Below, piece by piece: positions 60,469 through 64,000 of a stretch of DNA of 64,000 nt. A model generated the notes under the pieces. That model was not told where the DNA came from and did not search any database. It saw only the letters and a program-made list of their open reading frames with translations. The DNA is taken from NCBI GenBank assembly GCA_944321125.1, contig CALUKD010000009.1, forward strand, positions 1-64,000, written 5' to 3'. The position numbers and the translations under genes were made by a program. Origin of the DNA: Candidatus Butyricimonas faecavium. GTDB lineage: Bacteria > Bacteroidota > Bacteroidia > Bacteroidales > Marinifilaceae. Positions within the stretch are counted from its first letter, which is position 1. Each line of letters opens with the position of its first letter.

Positions 60469-63400
60469 ATGAAAAAAAATCTATTATGCCTTAGAGGTTA
60501 TTGGCCTCATGGGCGAAAACTTTGGAAAATTATGAAACTTTTTATGATTTTGATGTGTTGTTTCACGTTTTCTCTTTCGGCAAATAGTTTTGCTCAGCAG
60601 GAGAGAGTTAATCTGGATCTGCGGGGAGTGTCGATTAAGACATTGTTTGGAGAAATTCAGCGTCAAACAAAATTGCATTTTATTTTTAGTAGTGAGCAGA
60701 CGAATCATTTGGATAAGCTGACGGTGAAAGCAAAGAATGAAACTGTTCAATCTGTTTTGGATCGTGTTTTTGAGGGTACGGGTTTTACCTACACGTTTCG
60801 AGATGATATTATTATGGTGCGATATGAAACAAAAAAAACGGTACAACAGGCTAGTAAAGAGATGGAGGTTCGTGGAGTGGTGAAAGACAAGAGCGGGGAA
60901 CCTTTGCCGGGGGTGACGGTGCTTGTCGGCGGAACTACGTTAGGAATGGCTACGGATGCAAAAGGGGAATTCCTTTTAAAAGTACCCGAACAGGAAAGTG
61001 TGATATTGCATTTTTCTTTCGTGGGAATGAAAACTCAGAAAATCGTGTTTAAAAAAGGTCAGCAACCTTTGGTTATTGTGATGGAGGAAGATTCTGAAAA
61101 TATTGAGGAAATTGTTGTAACAGGGTATCAGCAAATTGAAAAAAGAAATTTGACGAGTTCCGTGGTAACCGTGAAAACGAGTGAATTGAAGACGATAGGA
61201 GCCTCTAGTATCGAACAGATGTTGCAGGGAGTTGTCCCGGGACTTTCTGTCGTGAACTCTTCTGCGGCACCGGGAGCTGCCCCAAAAATTCGTATTCGGG
61301 GTACTGCAACAATTTCTGGTAATGCAGATCCTTTATGGGTATTGGATGGTGTGATTTTGGAAAATTCTGTTCCTATAACGGCTGCAGATTTGAATAGTCC
61401 GGATGTGATGAATATGTTTAACTCCGTGATTGGTGGTATCAATCCCAATGATATAGAAAGTATTACGGTCTTAAAAGATGCGTCTGCTACAGCTATTTAT
61501 GGTACTCGTGCGGCTAACGGGGTAATTGTTGTTACAACTAAAAAAGGGAGGGCGAATAGTTTTAATATTGCCTATCAACATACTTCAACCGTGAGTATAC
61601 GTCCTTACTATGACAATTTTGACTTGTTAAACTCCAAAGAACGTGTTGCATTGACATGGGAGAATTATGAAGATGGTTTGTCTGTTTGGGGTGGAACTCA
61701 TTTTGATGGAGAACCCGGCCTTGAAGGTTTATTAAATAGTTATACCTATGGACAGATAAACGTAAATCAGTTAAATGCGATGGCTAATCAATTGGAAAGG
61801 AATAACACCGATTGGTTTGATATCCTGTTTCGGAATGCTTACACGCAAACTCATAACTTCAGTGTTTCCGGAGGAACGGAGAAAATGAATTATTATGTTT
61901 CGTTGAATTATAACGGAGAAGAGGGTGTAGATAAAGTTAGCGAGTATAGAAACTACGGGGGAATGGTGAAGGTGAATACTCAATTGTTCAGAGGTGTGAA
62001 TATGGGAGCAATCCTTCAGGCAGATCGGCGGGATCGGGAAATGTATCATTCTTCTATCGACCTGTTTAATTATGCCGTTCGTACTTCTAGAGCCGTGCCT
62101 TTGCGTGAAGATAACGGAGAGTTGTATTATTACCGGGGGACAGCGACCGGGAGTTGGTCTATGTTTAATATATTGAATGAATTGGCAAATACTGGAAACG
62201 AGAGTACCCAGACCGATCTGAAAGGGATCGTTAATCTTACGGTGAATCTGTATAAAGGATTAAAATATGAAGGATTGTTCAGTTACTCCTCTTCTCACTC
62301 TACGGCTAGGGATTATGCCACGGAAAAAACGGCTTATGTGGCAGATATTAGAGGTTATGATTATGGAGAAGGTTCTGAAGACGATATAAAACAATCTCCT
62401 CTGCCTTATGGTGGCGTATATAATGAAACTACATACGAACAACGTGCTTCTTTGATTCGTAATGGATTGACTTATAAGGGAAGTTTGACGGAGGATTTGT
62501 CAATTGATGTTTTGTTGGGACAGGAATTCCGAAATACGAATTATAAAGGTTTGGAATCAAATATTTACGGATATTTCCATGATCGAGGAAACACGTTTTA
62601 TGAGCCGGCATTAGGAGAATCAACGGGACATCTGAAACGCAATAAGACTACCCGTAACTTGGTTGACCGTTCCAATATATCTTATTACGGTGTGCTTTCT
62701 GCCATGTATGATAATCGTTATGTGTTGAATGCCAATATTCGTTTTGACGGTTCTAATCTTTTCGGCTCAAATCCTAAATACCGCTACTTACCTTTATGGT
62801 CAGTTTCCGGAAGATGGATCATCAGTAATGAATCATTTTTGTCGGATAATAATACCATCAGTAATCTTGCTCTTCGTGCATCTTACGGTTTGAGAGGTAA
62901 TATCGTGGAAGACAGCAGTCCCTCGATTATTGCTGCGGCATTACCGCCCAATGCGGTAACCGGTTCGTTTGAAATGGAAATACAACAGGCTCCTAATCCC
63001 GATTTGAAATGGGAGACAACGGCCTCATTTAATGTCGGGTTGGAATTGGGATTGTTTGACGATCGTTTGTTATTGGATATTGACTATTATTTAGATAAAA
63101 GCAAAGATTTGATCGCTTATAAAGGTGTTTCAGCGGTGTCCGGTTTTACGGGGAAATATGTTAATTATGCAAATGTAAGCAATCAGGGAATTGATATCGC
63201 TTTGAGTGGGACCATCCTTAAAAATGAAAGTTGGAATTGGACGGCGGCCTTTAATATGGGATATGTGAAAAATAAGGTAACGGAATCCAAAAGTACGGCA
63301 CAGGCGAAATATTTGGTACAAAGTGTTTATACGCCCGGAGAAGTGTACGAAGGGAAACCTGTGAACGGCATGTTTTCTTATCGTTTTGCTAAATTGGACG

Positions 63401-64000
63401 AGAATGGGATGCCGATGTTTTATGATAAGAATGGAAACGTGCTTGGGGTAAATAGTGAGGAAATTGTAAACTATCCTTATGATGTAGAAAACTTGAAATA
63501 TGAAGGGACAAGAGATCCGATGCTGTCTGGCGGTTTAAATACGAGAATTACGTATAAAAACTTATCATTATCCATGTTGTTTGCTTTTGGGTTGAAAAAT
63601 GTAGTTCGTCTGCCTTCTCGTGCTTACGTATCTGCACCGGGGTCAGATGAGAATGCTAACAGCAGTATAAAGGATCGGTGGAGACCGGGACAGGACAATA
63701 CGGGAAAGACGATTCCTGCATTATCTCCTGGAGATAGTTATATTTCAACGGCAGATGGAAATTTTTATGCCACGGATTGGTACAACCTGTCTGATGCCAC
63801 GGTTGTTCCGGGAGATTATCTTCGTTTCAGAAACCTGATGATTGAGTACAGATTACCTGTTCGATGGACAAATAAGGTAGCTATCGGTGATAAAAAATTG
63901 AGTGATATTACTTTAAAATTTCAGGCTCAGAATTTGTTCGTGTTAGCAGACAAACGTTTGAAAGGTTATGATCCCGAAACAATTAATTATACGACAACTT
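60469..64000 (+). CDS. STN-containing SusC/RagA TonB-dependent transporter (locus 4), truncated by window edge
   Basis: At least 1177 codons, open to the right edge with no stop. The start ATG at 60469 is preceded by acaaaggt, close to the leader of the other STN-SusC genes. A long N-terminal leader precedes the hydrophobic signal segment (IMKLFMILMCCFTFSLSA), with cleavage after SFAQ. STN domain about 44-112 (LDLRGVSIKTLFGEIQRQ), carboxypeptidase-regulatory-like domain about 140-210 (GVVKDKSGEPLPGVTV), TonB-box-like EEIVVTG, plug with ITVLKDASATAIYGTRAANG, then the barrel. The last visible residues (KGYDPETINY) are typical of the region near the end of a SusC barrel, so little is missing. 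Confidence 0.94.
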   Translation, partial: MKKNLLCLRGYWPHGRKLWKIMKLFMILMCCFTFSLSANSFAQQERVNLDLRGVSIKTLFGEIQRQTKLHFIFSSEQTNHLDKLTVKAKNETVQSVLDRVFEGTGFTYTFRDDIIMVRYETKKTVQQASKEMEVRGVVKDKSGEPLPGVTVLVGGTTLGMATDAKGEFLLKVPEQESVILHFSFVGMKTQKIVFKKGQQPLVIVMEEDSENIEEIVVTGYQQIEKRNLTSSVVTVKTSELKTIGASSIEQMLQGVVPGLSVVNSSAAPGAAPKIRIRGTATISGNADPLWVLDGVILENSVPITAADLNSPDVMNMFNSVIGGINPNDIESITVLKDASATAIYGTRAANGVIVVTTKKGRANSFNIAYQHTSTVSIRPYYDNFDLLNSKERVALTWENYEDGLSVWGGTHFDGEPGLEGLLNSYTYGQINVNQLNAMANQLERNNTDWFDILFRNAYTQTHNFSVSGGTEKMNYYVSLNYNGEEGVDKVSEYRNYGGMVKVNTQLFRGVNMGAILQADRRDREMYHSSIDLFNYAVRTSRAVPLREDNGELYYYRGTATGSWSMFNILNELANTGNESTQTDLKGIVNLTVNLYKGLKYEGLFSYSSSHSTARDYATEKTAYVADIRGYDYGEGSEDDIKQSPLPYGGVYNETTYEQRASLIRNGLTYKGSLTEDLSIDVLLGQEFRNTNYKGLESNIYGYFHDRGNTFYEPALGESTGHLKRNKTTRNLVDRSNISYYGVLSAMYDNRYVLNANIRFDGSNLFGSNPKYRYLPLWSVSGRWIISNESFLSDNNTISNLALRASYGLRGNIVEDSSPSIIAAALPPNAVTGSFEMEIQQAPNPDLKWETTASFNVGLELGLFDDRLLLDIDYYLDKSKDLIAYKGVSAVSGFTGKYVNYANVSNQGIDIALSGTILKNESWNWTAAFNMGYVKNKVTESKSTAQAKYLVQSVYTPGEVYEGKPVNGMFSYRFAKLDENGMPMFYDKNGNVLGVNSEEIVNYPYDVENLKYEGTRDPMLSGGLNTRITYKNLSLSMLFAFGLKNVVRLPSRAYVSAPGSDENANSSIKDRWRPGQDNTGKTIPALSPGDSYISTADGNFYATDWYNLSDATVVPGDYLRFRNLMIEYRLPVRWTNKVAIGDKKLSDITLKFQAQNLFVLADKRLKGYDPETINYTTT

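Noticed and set aside
60484-60846. 120-codon minus-strand frame inside the locus 4 SusC
   Set aside because: Antisense shadow of a clearly coding STN-SusC region.
1-64000. CRISPR arrays, tRNA or rRNA genes, insertion sequences, phage genes
   Set aside because: I looked for regularly spaced repeats, tRNA-like cloverleaf ends, transposase or integrase motifs and found none that hold up.

Overview
The window reads as a chromosomal segment of a Bacteroidota genome, most likely order Bacteroidales. The evidence is the density of SusC/SusD-type loci with ECF sigma/FecR regulators, many lipoproteins with a Cys-ending signal peptide, promoters of the Bacteroidetes type (-7 box TAnnTTTG), few strong Shine-Dalgarno sequences, moderate-to-low GC, and gliding-family proteins (GldA, GldF/G, GldH types). 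The mix of many sigma/FecR loci with DUF4843 and PKD-like lipoproteins suggests an Odoribacteraceae (Butyricimonas-like) relative; that is inference. I saw no tRNA, rRNA, CRISPR array, insertion sequence or phage gene.

Layout. Left end: malate dehydrogenase and a MATE exporter (minus strand). Locus 1 (about 3.4-9.7 kb): SusC without an STN domain, SusD, a 73-aa lipoprotein and a Calx-beta-like lipoprotein, with no local sigma/FecR. Then Ddl, a small lipoprotein with three internal repeats, and a six-gene minus-strand run (mnmA, trmB, gldH-like, CoA-type Nudix, a class-I amidotransferase/M19 dipeptidase fusion, and an S66 carboxypeptidase homologue with Asn at the usual catalytic Ser). metG faces away from this run. 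Locus 2 (20.6-33.7 kb): ECF sigma, an unusual 0.94-kb gap, FecR, STN-SusC, SusD, DUF4843 and PKD-like lipoproteins, a GldA-like ATPase and a GldF-GldG fusion. A stand-alone TonB receptor and a fimbrillin-like lipoprotein follow. Locus 3 (38.6-49.4 kb): a divergent ECF sigma, FecR, STN-SusC, SusD, four further surface lipoproteins or exported proteins, and a thioredoxin-fold protein. Next comes an AmpG / SpoIID / DUF4922 / GT2 operon (minus), an orphan sensor histidine kinase, an M64 metallopeptidase, and locus 4 (sigma, FecR, STN-SusC), which runs off the right edge.

How the genes work together. In loci 2-4 the expected circuit is: substrate engages STN-SusC, the signal passes to FecR in the inner membrane, the ECF sigma is released, and the locus is transcribed. 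SusD and the downstream lipoproteins would form the surface capture complex. Locus 2 adds an energised inner-membrane ABC module to the same co-directional gene run. A second theme is the cell wall: Ddl, the S66 homologue, the M19 fusion, AmpG and SpoIID.

The most interesting non-coding signal is at 38270-38403: a consensus -7 box, a roughly 90-nt hairpin beginning at the predicted start site, and a terminator whose stem contains a 10-nt perfect complement of the hairpin apex. It looks like an unannotated structured small RNA lying antisense to the 3' side of the locus 3 sigma gene. Other non-coding oddities are a 107-nt imperfect hairpin ending in a U-tract after the GldFG gene, hairpins between FecR and SusC in all three regulated loci (one locus has two hairpins with identical 7-nt loops), helically phased CATGAACA motifs in the locus 2 sigma-FecR gap, and a dispersed repeat that supplies start and stop regions of several minus-strand genes.
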